From JBBRCE01 sp038205115 (GTDB lineage: Bacteria > Planctomycetota > Planctomycetia > Pirellulales > JBBRCE01), in contig JBBRCE010000007.1 of the NCBI GenBank assembly GCA_038205115.1, positions 1 through 64,000 on the forward strand: 64,000 nt of DNA. The letters are read 5' to 3'. Both the position numbers and the translations under genes were made by a program. Shown one piece after another: positions 7,948 to 16,250 of the stretch. The notes beneath the pieces were generated by a model. That model was not told the origin of the DNA. It saw nothing but the letters and a program-made list of their open reading frames with translations, and did not search any database. The first letter of the stretch is position 1. Every line of letters begins with the position of its first letter.

Positions 7948-9801
7948 ATGGCGCTGGTCACTCTGAGCGGATTGAGCATTGGTTTTCGCGGGCCGCCGCT
8001 GTTGGATCGCGTCGATTTCCGCATCGAGCCCGGCATGCGAATCGGCCTGCTGGGCCGCAACGGTTCCGGCAAAACCACGTTGCTGCGGATGCTCAGCGGG
8101 CAAGTGGAGCCCGACGCCGGCGAAATCTTGTTCTCGCCCGGCGCGCGGTTGGCGCTGCTGGAGCAAGATGTGCCGCGCGATCTGCTGGGCAGCATTCACG
8201 ACGTGGTGCTGGCGGGGTCGCAGCAGAGCGGACCGGACTTGAGTGCCACGCACGACGAGCACGACGCCGCCTGGCAAGCCGAACATCGCGTGGAGCAAAC
8301 GCTCTCAAGGATGGAACTCGATCCCGCGGCGCGGTTCGAAACATTGTCGTCTGGCATGAAGCGCCGCGTGCTGCTGGCCCGCGCGCTGGCCGCTTCGCCC
8401 GACTTGCTGCTGCTGGACGAACCCACCAACCATTTGGACATTGACGCCATCGTCTGGCTGGAAACTTTTCTGGCGCGCTGGAACGGCACGTTGATGTTCG
8501 TGACTCACGATCGCACGTTTTTGCGGAAGCTGGCCAACCGAATTTTGGAGGTCGATCGCGGGCGGCTGTTCGATTGGTCGTGCGATTACGATACCTTTTT
8601 GCAACGCAAAGAGGCCGCGCTGGCCGCCGAAGAAAAGCAAAACGCCCTGTTCGACAAACGCCTAGCCGAAGAGGAGGTTTGGATTCGCAAAGGCATCCAA
8701 GCCCGCCGCACGCGCAACGAAGGACGTGTCCGGCAACTGGAAGCCATGCGTCGCACCCGCGCCAGCCGCCGCGAAACCACCGACCGCGTCAGCATGGATA
8801 TCCAAGCCGGTCAGCGGAGCGGCATGCTGGTGGCCGAGGTGGAAAATATCTCGGTCGCGTATCCCAACCGTCCTCTGATCAGCAACTTTAGCACCAGCAT
8901 CATGCGCGGCGATAAGCTGGGCATCATCGGCGGCAACGGCGTCGGCAAAACCACTCTGATTCGCGTGCTGCTCGGCCAGTTGCCCCCGCAAGCTGGTAGC
9001 GTGCGTTTGGGCAGCAACCTGCAGATTGCCTACTTCGACCAACTCCGGCAGCAATTGGACGAAGAGCAAACCGTGCAGCAAAACGTCGGCGATGGCTCGG
9101 ACGCCATCCGCACCGGCGAAGGTACGCGGCACATCATCGGCTACTTGCAAGACTTTTTGTTCAGCGCGGAACGCGCTCGTACGCCGGTTAAATTTCTCTC
9201 GGGCGGAGAACGCAACCGCGTGCTGCTGGCCAAACTGTTGGCCAAGCCAGCCAACGTGATCGTGCTGGACGAACCCACCAACGATCTCGATGCCGAGACG
9301 CTGGAACTGCTCGAAACGCGATTGGTCGAGTTCACCGGCACCGTGCTGCTGGTGAGCCACGATCGCTCGTTTTTGAACAACGTCGTTTCGAGCGTGATCG
9401 CCTTCGAGGCTGATGGGCTGCGCGAATACGTCGGCGGATACGACGATTGGCAGCGTCAAAAAATGCAGGCTGCCAGCGACAGTAAAGCCGCCAAAGCGGC
9501 CGGCACGGCAACATCGGGCGCCGCGAAGACCGATGCGGCAAACGCTGCATCCACGATGACCTCGCCCGTCAAAAAACGCAAGTTGACCTACAAAGAACAA
9601 CAAGAGCTGACCAACTTGCCGGCGCAGATTGAGCAGTTGGAAACGGCCATCGCCGCAATGCACGCCGCGATGGCCAGCGAAGGTTTTTATCGGCTGCCCG
9701 GCGACGAAATTGCCCGCGAGCAAGGCCGGCTCAAACTGCTCGATCAAGAACTGCAAACCGCCTACGGTCGCTGGGAACTGCTGGAGCCACTAGCCGATTG
9801 A
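7948..9801 (+). CDS. uup: ABC-F ATPase, Uup-type
   Basis: 617 aa from the ATG at 7948; the open frame extends to 7771 but that part contains the terminator hairpin. Two ABC domains without membrane segments: Walker A GRNGSGKTT and GGNGVGKTT, signatures LSSGMKRRV and LSGGERNRV, Walker B LLLDEPTNHLD and IVLDEPTNDLD. The first signature is LSSG rather than LSGG. A charged linker joins the domains and a C-terminal coiled-coil extension (KRKLTYKEQQELTNLP onwards) is the mark of the Uup subfamily. ABC-F proteins act at the ribosomal E site; Uup members are linked to ribosome rescue or assembly and DNA-stability phenotypes. The leader terminator suggests controlled expression. Confidence 0.93.
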   Translation: MALVTLSGLSIGFRGPPLLDRVDFRIEPGMRIGLLGRNGSGKTTLLRMLSGQVEPDAGEILFSPGARLALLEQDVPRDLLGSIHDVVLAGSQQSGPDLSATHDEHDAAWQAEHRVEQTLSRMELDPAARFETLSSGMKRRVLLARALAASPDLLLLDEPTNHLDIDAIVWLETFLARWNGTLMFVTHDRTFLRKLANRILEVDRGRLFDWSCDYDTFLQRKEAALAAEEKQNALFDKRLAEEEVWIRKGIQARRTRNEGRVRQLEAMRRTRASRRETTDRVSMDIQAGQRSGMLVAEVENISVAYPNRPLISNFSTSIMRGDKLGIIGGNGVGKTTLIRVLLGQLPPQAGSVRLGSNLQIAYFDQLRQQLDEEQTVQQNVGDGSDAIRTGEGTRHIIGYLQDFLFSAERARTPVKFLSGGERNRVLLAKLLAKPANVIVLDEPTNDLDAETLELLETRLVEFTGTVLLVSHDRSFLNNVVSSVIAFEADGLREYVGGYDDWQRQKMQAASDSKAAKAAGTATSGAAKTDAANAASTMTSPVKKRKLTYKEQQELTNLPAQIEQLETAIAAMHAAMASEGFYRLPGDEIAREQGRLKLLDQELQTAYGRWELLEPLAD

Positions 9802-10077
9802 TTGGCCGGCGCGAATTTTTTTATTCGGCGACGCATTTATTGGACTTACGTTTGGCACTGGCGAGAAAGCCATCGTAAAAATCAGCGTTTTCTCAATTAT
9901 CAGCCGTTCGCCATTCACGAGTGACACTGTGAACAGTGGCCTCGAATGGGCTGCCGGCAGCGCGCAGTTCGAGCGCCCGGACTAAAACCGTCGGCCAGCG
10001 AAGTTCCCCGGTCCGAACACTGACGTACAACAGCAGCCGATGGGCGCGGTGGGGCGGCAGTTTCGAACCAGCTCGGC

Positions 10078-10113
10078 GCGGCCGCGCGGTTGCCTAAGAC
10101 GCAACGCGGCCGC
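10078..10113 (-). repeat. GC-rich inverted repeat just 3' of boxA
   Basis: GCGGCCGCG plus TTGC on one arm pairs with GCAA plus CGCGGCCGC on the other, with a three-base bulge and a 7-base loop. It is a very stable hairpin on either strand. Confidence 0.7.
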
Positions 10114-10117
10114 AGTC

Positions 10118-10134
10118 AATTGTCAAAGAGCGCA
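10118..10134 (-). promoter_or_regulatory. boxA-like antitermination site
   Basis: Minus strand reads GCTCTTTGACAA at 10131-10120, one base different from the E. coli rrn boxA core GCTCTTTAACAA. In other bacteria NusB-S10 bind boxA in rRNA leaders and in some long non-coding transcripts. It lies about 210 nt downstream of the promoter at 10346-10374. Confidence 0.5.
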
Positions 10135-10345
10135 GCAGACAGCGGCCAGTCAATGGGCCTGTTCGTGGCCGAATCGATGAACATCGAACCGACCAAAATG
10201 AATTTGCCGCGGCATATAGCGCGAGCCCGCAGACCAACACCGTGGCCCCTCGCGCGCCGGACAAACTCCCGAGCCATCAACCAGCAACGTCCGCTGAATT
10301 TCCACCCTGACGCGGCAACCCGCGCTGGGACGGAAACTGAACATT

Positions 10346-10374
10346 AGTATACTATACGGCCGCTGGTTTGTCAA
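10346..10374 (-). promoter_or_regulatory. Near-consensus sigma70 promoter, minus strand
   Basis: On the minus strand TTGACA (10374-10369), a 17-bp spacer, then TATACT (10351-10346). Both hexamers and the spacing are close to ideal, which is rare in this window. No protein gene lies downstream on this strand for several kb. Confidence 0.7.
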
Positions 10375-10612
10375 GCGGCGGAAGTCACCTCTGGGCCCGA
10401 CTCGTCTTCCAAGTTGCCGTTTGCGATTCGATGAAACGGCGGCGCGCCGCGCTTAATCGTCGCAACCGTTGCCGCCGGTGCCAAAGATTTCCTCGCCGCC
10501 GGGTGCGGCCAAGACCACGCGCGGGCCGAAGATGACCTAGAGTTCACATGCCCGCCCATTGGGCAGATGCGGCGGGAGAGGTCGGCCACCGTTTCCAGCG
10601 GGAGCAATAGGA

Positions 10613-11062
10613 ATGGCAAATTCGTTGCACGATGTATTGCATATTGATGACGATGCCAGTTTTACCACTCTGATCGCCGCTCAACTTTTGCCGCGCGGTT
10701 TTCGCGTGCGGGGGCTGAACGATTCACGCTTGGCGCTGGCACAAATTGCCGAGCGACAATATCCGGTGGTGATCTTGGATTTGGACCTACCGCACATCGG
10801 CGGCTTGGAACTGCTGGCCAAGATCAAAGCCTACGACAGCAGCGTGCGCGTGCTGGTGCTGAGCGGCGCGACCTCGCAAAAAACTGTATTTGAGGCGGTG
10901 CGGGCGGGTGCCGAAGCCGTACTGTTCAAACCGCTAGAATCGATTGCGGCCTTGGCGACCGCGCTGAATTCGGCCTTTGCCCAGGTCGATCGCTGGTGGG
11001 AAACGCTGGAGCAGATTTCCCGTTCGCGGCGGCAATTGATCGGCGCCATCAGCGTCAAGTAG
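10613..11062 (+). CDS. Single-domain response regulator
   Basis: 149 aa from the ATG at 10613 (GGGAGC and AGGA just upstream); a longer non-ATG frame starts at 10559. One CheY-like receiver domain: acidic cluster DDD at 12-14, phospho-acceptor Asp56 in LDLDLP, the VLSGA switch motif and the LFKP lysine. No DNA-binding or enzymatic output domain follows; the last 25 residues look like a helix. It should relay phosphate to a partner encoded elsewhere, as no histidine kinase is nearby. It converges with the next gene, 33 bp between stops. Confidence 0.88.
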   Translation: MANSLHDVLHIDDDASFTTLIAAQLLPRGFRVRGLNDSRLALAQIAERQYPVVILDLDLPHIGGLELLAKIKAYDSSVRVLVLSGATSQKTVFEAVRAGAEAVLFKPLESIAALATALNSAFAQVDRWWETLEQISRSRRQLIGAISVK

Positions 11063-11095
11063 CTGATCGAGTGCGCGGAAGTGGCGCGCGGCCGG

Positions 11096-13828
11096 TTACT
11101 GCCTGATGTTCAATTCCGGACGACTCCGCTTGAGTTCGTCGAGCGACTTGTCGCTCACCTTGGTGCGGATGATGGTCAAATCTTTGAGATTGACCATATC
11201 TTGAACCGCACGCAGGTCGGTCACGGACGTGTCGCTAATATCCAGCGACGTCAGGTTCGAGAATTTGGCGATGAATTTCAGCCCCGCGCTGGTTAGGCCA
11301 GTGGAATGCACGTCTAAGGTCTGCAGGCTGGGCACGTCCGTCAGGTTGGCAAAACAGCGATCGCTAATGCCGGTGCCGCCGATCAGCAACGTTTGCAGCC
11401 GTGGCAGTCGCCAGAGTAGCGAGACGCCGGGATCGCCTACGCCGGTATCGGTCAGGTCGAGCTTTTTCAAGAACAGCAGGTTGGCAATTTTTGCCAGACC
11501 GGCGCTATTCACGTCGCGGAGTTTGAAATCAATTTCGTCGACGCCCTGCTCGGGTATGGAGAAATCTTGGTGGAACGTTGCGCCCACTTTATCGCGCACG
11601 TAGGCCAACGCCTCGTTCGCTTTTTCGGGATCGTAAACGGGCGCCGGCAATTCGACCGCTTTGCCGGCGGAACTTTTATCGTCCGAGGGGCGTTTGACGT
11701 TGTTGAAGCTGGATGAGATGACCGGCAGGGCTGGCTTGTCCGATTTGTCCGGCTTGTCCGGTTTTGCGGCGGCCACGGCCGGTGGATTGGGATCCTTGAT
11801 GGCGATTTTTTCGGGCAGCGCGTTCCAATCGGTGGGCAAGCTGACCGTTTCGAGTTCAACCACTTGCGCCGGCTTTTTTGCATCGCCGTTGGATTTTGAC
11901 CAAGCCACGACCAGCCGATTTTCGTCGACGACACGCAGCGAATATAGCCCATCGAAACCGGCCGGCAGCGGCGTTTCCCAGTCGATGGCTTTCTTGGCGC
12001 GATCGACCAGCCATTTTCCGTCGAGCAGCCAGCCTTGTTGGCGGAAGAGGTATTCCAAGCGCCGGCCCTGATCGCCAACCAATTTTGGCGTGACAGTTTG
12101 ATCGTAGAGCTTGATGTCCGACCGCTCGCGTCCGCCGGGCAACTGCAGTGCAATCAATCGCGAACGCAGCGCGACTTCGGCACCTTTCACGGGCTCGACT
12201 TTTGCCCAAACGGCTAATTCATCGCCGGTGGGCGCAAACGCGGTGGCCAGCGGCGCGAGCGACCACTTTTCGGAATTGGGCAACTGATATTCGCCCGTGA
12301 TTTCGCCCTTGCCAAGGTCCATGATTCGCAGCAGGAGTTGGCCAACTTTCGATTCTGCTTCGGCCGAAACAAACGCCAGCAGTTTTCCGCCAGGACTCAA
12401 CGACAGCGAATTGGGCAACGGTTGACTGGGCAGTTTGAATTCGCTGGTCTTCTGTTTGGTGGCGATGTCCCAGATTTGCAAGGTGTCGGCTTGCACTGTG
12501 ACGAATTGCTGCGGACCGCTGAAATCCGCCAGCGAGGCGAAATTGGCAGCGGGAAATGCCTCGAGTTTTTCGCCGGTTTGAAACGAGTAAACCGCCAGCA
12601 GCGGCTGCGCTGCCGATTTATCTTCGACCAGCAGATAGGGATATCGCTCGTTAGGGCTAACGGCCAGCGGACGGACCGTTTTGGTAGGGATTTTTGCCGT
12701 GCCAATCTTTTTGCCTTCGGCAGTGCCGGCAATCGTCCACAACTCGCTCGAGTCCGCTCCGATCAAGGCGACCATTGGGCTGGGCGATGTGGGCTGCATG
12801 ATCTGCTGCAGTCCGGTCAGGGCAACCGGCCATTTGGGCGTCACGCCTGTCAGACTGAACGAGGTGCTCGAACCGTCTTTGTCGGCGGTCCAGCCCGGCT
12901 TGGTTTTTCCCGGCGTTTCTTTGACGTCGACGGGCGGCGCTGGTTTGGCGTCTTTGGAGTCCAGCGCGGCCTTTTCGGTATCGGTCTTTTGCTTGTCGGA
13001 ATCTTTGGATTTTGCCGCCTTGCCGTCGGTCTTGGCTGCGACGGTGGTGTCGGCCGCGCCGCCAAACATGTAGAAGCCGCCGCCCGCCAGAGCGGCCACG
13101 GCTACGACAATGCCACCGATCAACACCAGCTTTTTGTTGTTCGACGGTTGCTGTTTGGTGCCGCGCTTGCCGGCCTTGCCCTTGAAAGTTTCCTTGCCGG
13201 ACTTGGCACCGGCTGCCGCGGCTTTCTGTTTACTGCCTTTGGTGAGCTTTTCCTTGCCCTTGCGTTTGACCACCGGTGGCGGCGTGGGACCATCGTCGGA
13301 AAATAAATCGTCGGTCGAAAATTCCGCGGCGGCGGCCGTTGCCGGCGTGGGTGGCAGATGGTTGATGCTCGGCGGCAGATGATCGTGTCCGCCGTTGCGC
13401 CCCGACGGTGCGGGCGCGGCCGAACGTCGGGCTGGCGCTAATGGCGGCGCGGCGATCGGCGGCGGAGGTGGCGGCCCGCCTACGCCGGCAATATCGTCAA
13501 AAAAGCTATCGACAAACGCGTCCAGATTTTGACCGTTGCTGGCGGGCGCAACCGGAAGCGCCGGTAATGCCAGGGGCGCAGGCGGGGGCGGCGGAGGCGG
13601 CAACGAGCCGCTGTGGTGCGGCGCGGGGGTGATGTGCGCCGTGATCGGCGATTGTTGCGGCTGCGCGGCCGCTGGCGCGGGCGAGGCCAAACGGCCCATG
13701 CCCACGGCGTCCGCAGCGACCACAATCAGCGACTGCTTGCACTGGCCACATTTGACCCATTTGCCGAGCATGGCGTCGGCAACTTTATAGCCGGCACCGC
13801 AATGACCGCATCGTACGTTTATCGCCAT
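11096..13828 (-). CDS. Zinc-ribbon, single-TM protein with C-terminal leucine-rich repeats
   Basis: 910 aa. An N-terminal MJ0042-type zinc ribbon (C7, C10, C27, C30) is followed by a Pro/Ala-rich linker with runs of proline (about 50-165), a Lys-rich patch and one membrane helix at about 233-256. After a charged spacer comes an apparently beta-rich region (about 320-650) that may be a degenerate propeller. The last 140 residues are leucine-rich repeats (LDLTDTGVGD, LLIGGTGISD, LDVHSTGLTS, LDISDTSVTD). Ribbon-linker-TM-sensor layout is typical of planctomycete membrane proteins of unknown role. The LRRs probably face the periplasm; partner unknown. The start has GAGGG upstream. Confidence 0.75.
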   Translation of the reverse strand: MAINVRCGHCGAGYKVADAMLGKWVKCGQCKQSLIVVAADAVGMGRLASPAPAAAQPQQSPITAHITPAPHHSGSLPPPPPPPAPLALPALPVAPASNGQNLDAFVDSFFDDIAGVGGPPPPPPIAAPPLAPARRSAAPAPSGRNGGHDHLPPSINHLPPTPATAAAAEFSTDDLFSDDGPTPPPVVKRKGKEKLTKGSKQKAAAAGAKSGKETFKGKAGKRGTKQQPSNNKKLVLIGGIVVAVAALAGGGFYMFGGAADTTVAAKTDGKAAKSKDSDKQKTDTEKAALDSKDAKPAPPVDVKETPGKTKPGWTADKDGSSTSFSLTGVTPKWPVALTGLQQIMQPTSPSPMVALIGADSSELWTIAGTAEGKKIGTAKIPTKTVRPLAVSPNERYPYLLVEDKSAAQPLLAVYSFQTGEKLEAFPAANFASLADFSGPQQFVTVQADTLQIWDIATKQKTSEFKLPSQPLPNSLSLSPGGKLLAFVSAEAESKVGQLLLRIMDLGKGEITGEYQLPNSEKWSLAPLATAFAPTGDELAVWAKVEPVKGAEVALRSRLIALQLPGGRERSDIKLYDQTVTPKLVGDQGRRLEYLFRQQGWLLDGKWLVDRAKKAIDWETPLPAGFDGLYSLRVVDENRLVVAWSKSNGDAKKPAQVVELETVSLPTDWNALPEKIAIKDPNPPAVAAAKPDKPDKSDKPALPVISSSFNNVKRPSDDKSSAGKAVELPAPVYDPEKANEALAYVRDKVGATFHQDFSIPEQGVDEIDFKLRDVNSAGLAKIANLLFLKKLDLTDTGVGDPGVSLLWRLPRLQTLLIGGTGISDRCFANLTDVPSLQTLDVHSTGLTSAGLKFIAKFSNLTSLDISDTSVTDLRAVQDMVNLKDLTIIRTKVSDKSLDELKRSRPELNIRQ

Positions 13829-14131
13829 CGCTGCCCTCGGACAACTGCCACCGTTCGCAAACTCCTATCTTACGCCAAACGACGAGTGATTTTCTAGCAT
13901 TTAATTTGCTGGCAGCGACAACTAAACCGGCAAGGGTCGCGCCGCTGGCAGCCGACGCGTCTTCGTCAGAACCGGCAGTTAGCGCGGCTTTTTCTGGCGA
14001 TATCGAGGAATGTCCGCTCCGCGGCAGGTGACAGGAAATTCCTTCCGTGGTTAGAATGGAGCAAAGGATCATTGGGGCCGTACGTGTTCGGACGGCGATT
14101 TACGATCAACGGGCTGTTCAGCAGGAATACC
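13829..14131 (+). other. Divergent intergenic region, nothing recognised
   Basis: 303 bp between the minus-strand zinc-ribbon/LRR gene and the plus-strand gene at 14132. It must carry both promoters, but I see no convincing -35/-10 pair, operator or RNA structure. Confidence 0.5.
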
Positions 14132-14593
14132 ATGCAGAATTCTCAACGCGTTGCTCCGCTCTGTACGCAGGTTGATATTGGCCCAATGACCTCGGCTGGT
14201 TTGCCGACGGCCCCACCGGTGGCCAACGGCGAAGTGACCCAACTCTTACGCGACATCCTGTCCGCTCAAGATCGCAACAACGCCATCTTGGAGCAAATGC
14301 TGGAACACTTTACGCTCCGTCAGAAGCAACGCAGGTCGGAACTTTCTCGCTGGCAGGACGCCTATCCGCAGTTGACCGGGCAATGTCGCTCCGCCGCCGA
14401 AGCGCTCGGCAAGGTGCAAAACGAATTCTTGGGCACGTTGGCCAGCGAGGTGAATTCCAATTACGAAGATATGATGGACGGCGAGTTCGTGCTCTCCGAA
14501 TTCATCGACCGCTTTGGTCCGCGCATGGCGCACATCAGCGGTATTCTGCAAATGCTCTCGCACTTGGGAAGCCCCGGCGATAGCGCGAGCTAA
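14132..14593 (+). CDS. Conserved-looking helical hypothetical protein
   Basis: 153 aa from the ATG at 14132 with AGGA at about 7 bp. No signal peptide or membrane segment. The N-terminal 30 residues look disordered; the rest is predicted mostly helical (TQLLRDILSAQDRNNAILEQ onward) and acidic, with a run of charged residues RQKQRRSELSRW. There is no catalytic motif that I recognise. It may act as a coiled-coil adaptor. It is followed 129 bp later by the first sulfatase. Confidence 0.6.
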   Translation: MQNSQRVAPLCTQVDIGPMTSAGLPTAPPVANGEVTQLLRDILSAQDRNNAILEQMLEHFTLRQKQRRSELSRWQDAYPQLTGQCRSAAEALGKVQNEFLGTLASEVNSNYEDMMDGEFVLSEFIDRFGPRMAHISGILQMLSHLGSPGDSAS

Positions 14594-14721
14594 GCCTCAA
14601 ACAGTTTGCGAACGGCGCGCCGCGGTTTGGTCGTTAGATTGCCGATCGTTGCTCGTTCGCGGCGCGACGGCCGTGATGTTCCGAGCCGCCCATGGGCACT
14701 GTGATCCAAGGAGTTGCCGGT

Positions 14722-16188
14722 ATGGTAAGTCGCGCGTGTGCTCGGTTGGGGCGTGTTCTGGTTTGCCTGAGCGTCGTCGGTTGTGGACTGATGCTGGCCA
14801 ATCTTCGCACCGTGCGTGCGGAATCGCCGGCGCTGCCAAACATCATCGTGATTTTTACGGACGATCAGGGCTACGCCGATGTTGGCGTGTTTGGCGCCAA
14901 AGGCTTCACCACGCCCAATTTGGATCGACTCGCGGCCGAGGGACGGCGATTCACGAATTTTCAAGTGCCGCAGCCGGTCTGCTCCGCCTCGCGCGCGGGA
15001 CTGTTGACCGGCTGTTATCCAAATCGCGTGGGCATCGCCGGCGCCTTGGGACCAAACGCCAAAATTGGTTTGTCCGACAAAGAAATGACCTTGGCCCAAC
15101 TGGTCAAGCAACAAGGCTACGCCACGGGCATGGCCGGCAAGTGGCATCTGGGCAGTCTCAAGCAGTTCTTGCCCACGCATCGCGGCTTTGACGAGTACCT
15201 GGGCTTGCCGTACTCCAACGACATGTGGACGCCGCCCGGCGCCGTCAAGGCGGCCGGTTATCCGCAGTTGCCGATGATTGAAGGCGACATGCCCATCAAA
15301 GTTGGTCTGACGCACGAAGATCAATCGCAACTCACCACGCAATATACCGAGCGGGCGGTGAAATTCATCGACGCGCATCACGACAAACCGTTCTTCTTCT
15401 ACCTGGCGCACAACATGCCGCACGTGCCGCTGCATGTCAGCGAGAAGTTCAAAGGCAAGTCGGAACGAGGCTTATATGGCGATGTGATTATGGAGATCGA
15501 TTGGAGCGTGGGCGAAGTGATGAAGGCGCTGGATCGTCACAAGATTGCCGACAATACCTGGATCATTTTCACCAGCGACAACGGACCGTGGCTGTGTTAC
15601 GGCGACCACGCCGGTTCGGCTGGCCCGCTGCGCGAAGGCAAAGGCACATCGTGGGAAGGCGGCACGCGCGAGCCGTGCATCATGCGCTGGCCCGGCAAGA
15701 TTCCGGCCGGCAGCGTCTGCAACGATTTGCTGATGACCATCGATCTGTTTCCGACCATCGCCAAGCAAATGGGCGGCAAATTGCCAGATCATGCGATTGA
15801 TGGCCTGGACGTTTGGCCGCTGATCTCCGGCCAAGACGGTGCAAAAAATCCGCACAGCGCCTACTGGAATTATTACGAAGACAATCAGCTTCAGGCGGTT
15901 CGTTCGGGCGACGGTCGCTGGAAATTGCAGTTACCGCATAGCTATCGCACGTTGGCCGGTCGACCCGGCGGCAACGGTGGTGTGCCGGCCAAATACGAGC
16001 AAGCGAAAGTCGAAAAGCCTCAGCTTTACGATTTGACCAACGACATCGGCGAAGCCACCGACCTCGCGGAAAAATATCCCGAAGTTGTCCAGCAGCTTTT
16101 GGCTGAAGCCGAGAAAGCCCGCGCGGAACTCGGCGACACGCTCAGCAAACGTACGGGAACAGGCGTGCGGCTCGCAGGGCACGAGTAG
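14722..16188 (+). CDS. Exported type I sulfatase (arylsulfatase family)
   Basis: 488 aa; the ATG at 14722 is preceded by AAGGAG at 8 bp. Signal peptide to about residue 33, then the alkaline-phosphatase-fold start PNIIVIFTDDQGYADVG with metal-binding Asp47-Asp48. The formylglycine motif is CSASR-x4-TG with Cys87 (Ala instead of the usual Pro at the third position). GKWHLG and FTSDNGPW add further active-site residues. It should hydrolyse sulfate esters, probably of sulfated polysaccharides, outside the cytoplasmic membrane. Maturation needs a formylglycine-generating enzyme, which is not in the window. It forms a pair with the sulfatase 62 bp downstream. Confidence 0.93.
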   Translation: MVSRACARLGRVLVCLSVVGCGLMLANLRTVRAESPALPNIIVIFTDDQGYADVGVFGAKGFTTPNLDRLAAEGRRFTNFQVPQPVCSASRAGLLTGCYPNRVGIAGALGPNAKIGLSDKEMTLAQLVKQQGYATGMAGKWHLGSLKQFLPTHRGFDEYLGLPYSNDMWTPPGAVKAAGYPQLPMIEGDMPIKVGLTHEDQSQLTTQYTERAVKFIDAHHDKPFFFYLAHNMPHVPLHVSEKFKGKSERGLYGDVIMEIDWSVGEVMKALDRHKIADNTWIIFTSDNGPWLCYGDHAGSAGPLREGKGTSWEGGTREPCIMRWPGKIPAGSVCNDLLMTIDLFPTIAKQMGGKLPDHAIDGLDVWPLISGQDGAKNPHSAYWNYYEDNQLQAVRSGDGRWKLQLPHSYRTLAGRPGGNGGVPAKYEQAKVEKPQLYDLTNDIGEATDLAEKYPEVVQQLLAEAEKARAELGDTLSKRTGTGVRLAGHE

Positions 16189-16250
16189 TTGCGTTTTTTT
16201 AATCACGCATCGGTAATCAACGGCGCGACACAGTGATCCAGAGGGTGACG

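Larger units (their letters stand above)
9910..10339 (-). ncRNA. Candidate structured RNA or orphan rRNA-leader-like transcript
   Basis: The stretch 9802-10612 has no credible protein gene. On the minus strand it starts with a consensus promoter and then shows nested complementarity: TTGCCGCG/CGCGGCAA (10311-10318 with 10204-10211) closes a domain containing GCGCGAG/CTCGCGC (10219-10225 with 10249-10255) and an inner GACCA/TGGCC stem. A boxA-like site at 10120-10131 follows, then a GC-rich hairpin at 10078-10113 and a bulged hairpin at about 9910-9952. I see no tmRNA, SRP, RNase P or 6S signature, and no rRNA follows. The 3' end is a guess; no good terminator is visible. Confidence 0.45.

Noticed and set aside
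9800..9840. Terminator after uup at the T7 run (9817-9823)
   Set aside because: A T-run is present but the stem is only CGAAT/ATTCG around it, with the T-run as the loop, so it is not a proper intrinsic terminator.
9910..10339. RNase P RNA, tmRNA, SRP RNA or 6S RNA
   Set aside because: None of the conserved core sequences of these RNAs could be found on either strand; only a generic structured RNA can be supported.
10090..10347. 85-codon plus-strand frame in the RNA candidate region
   Set aside because: No RBS, no family-like features, overlaps the hairpins and promoter of the opposite strand.
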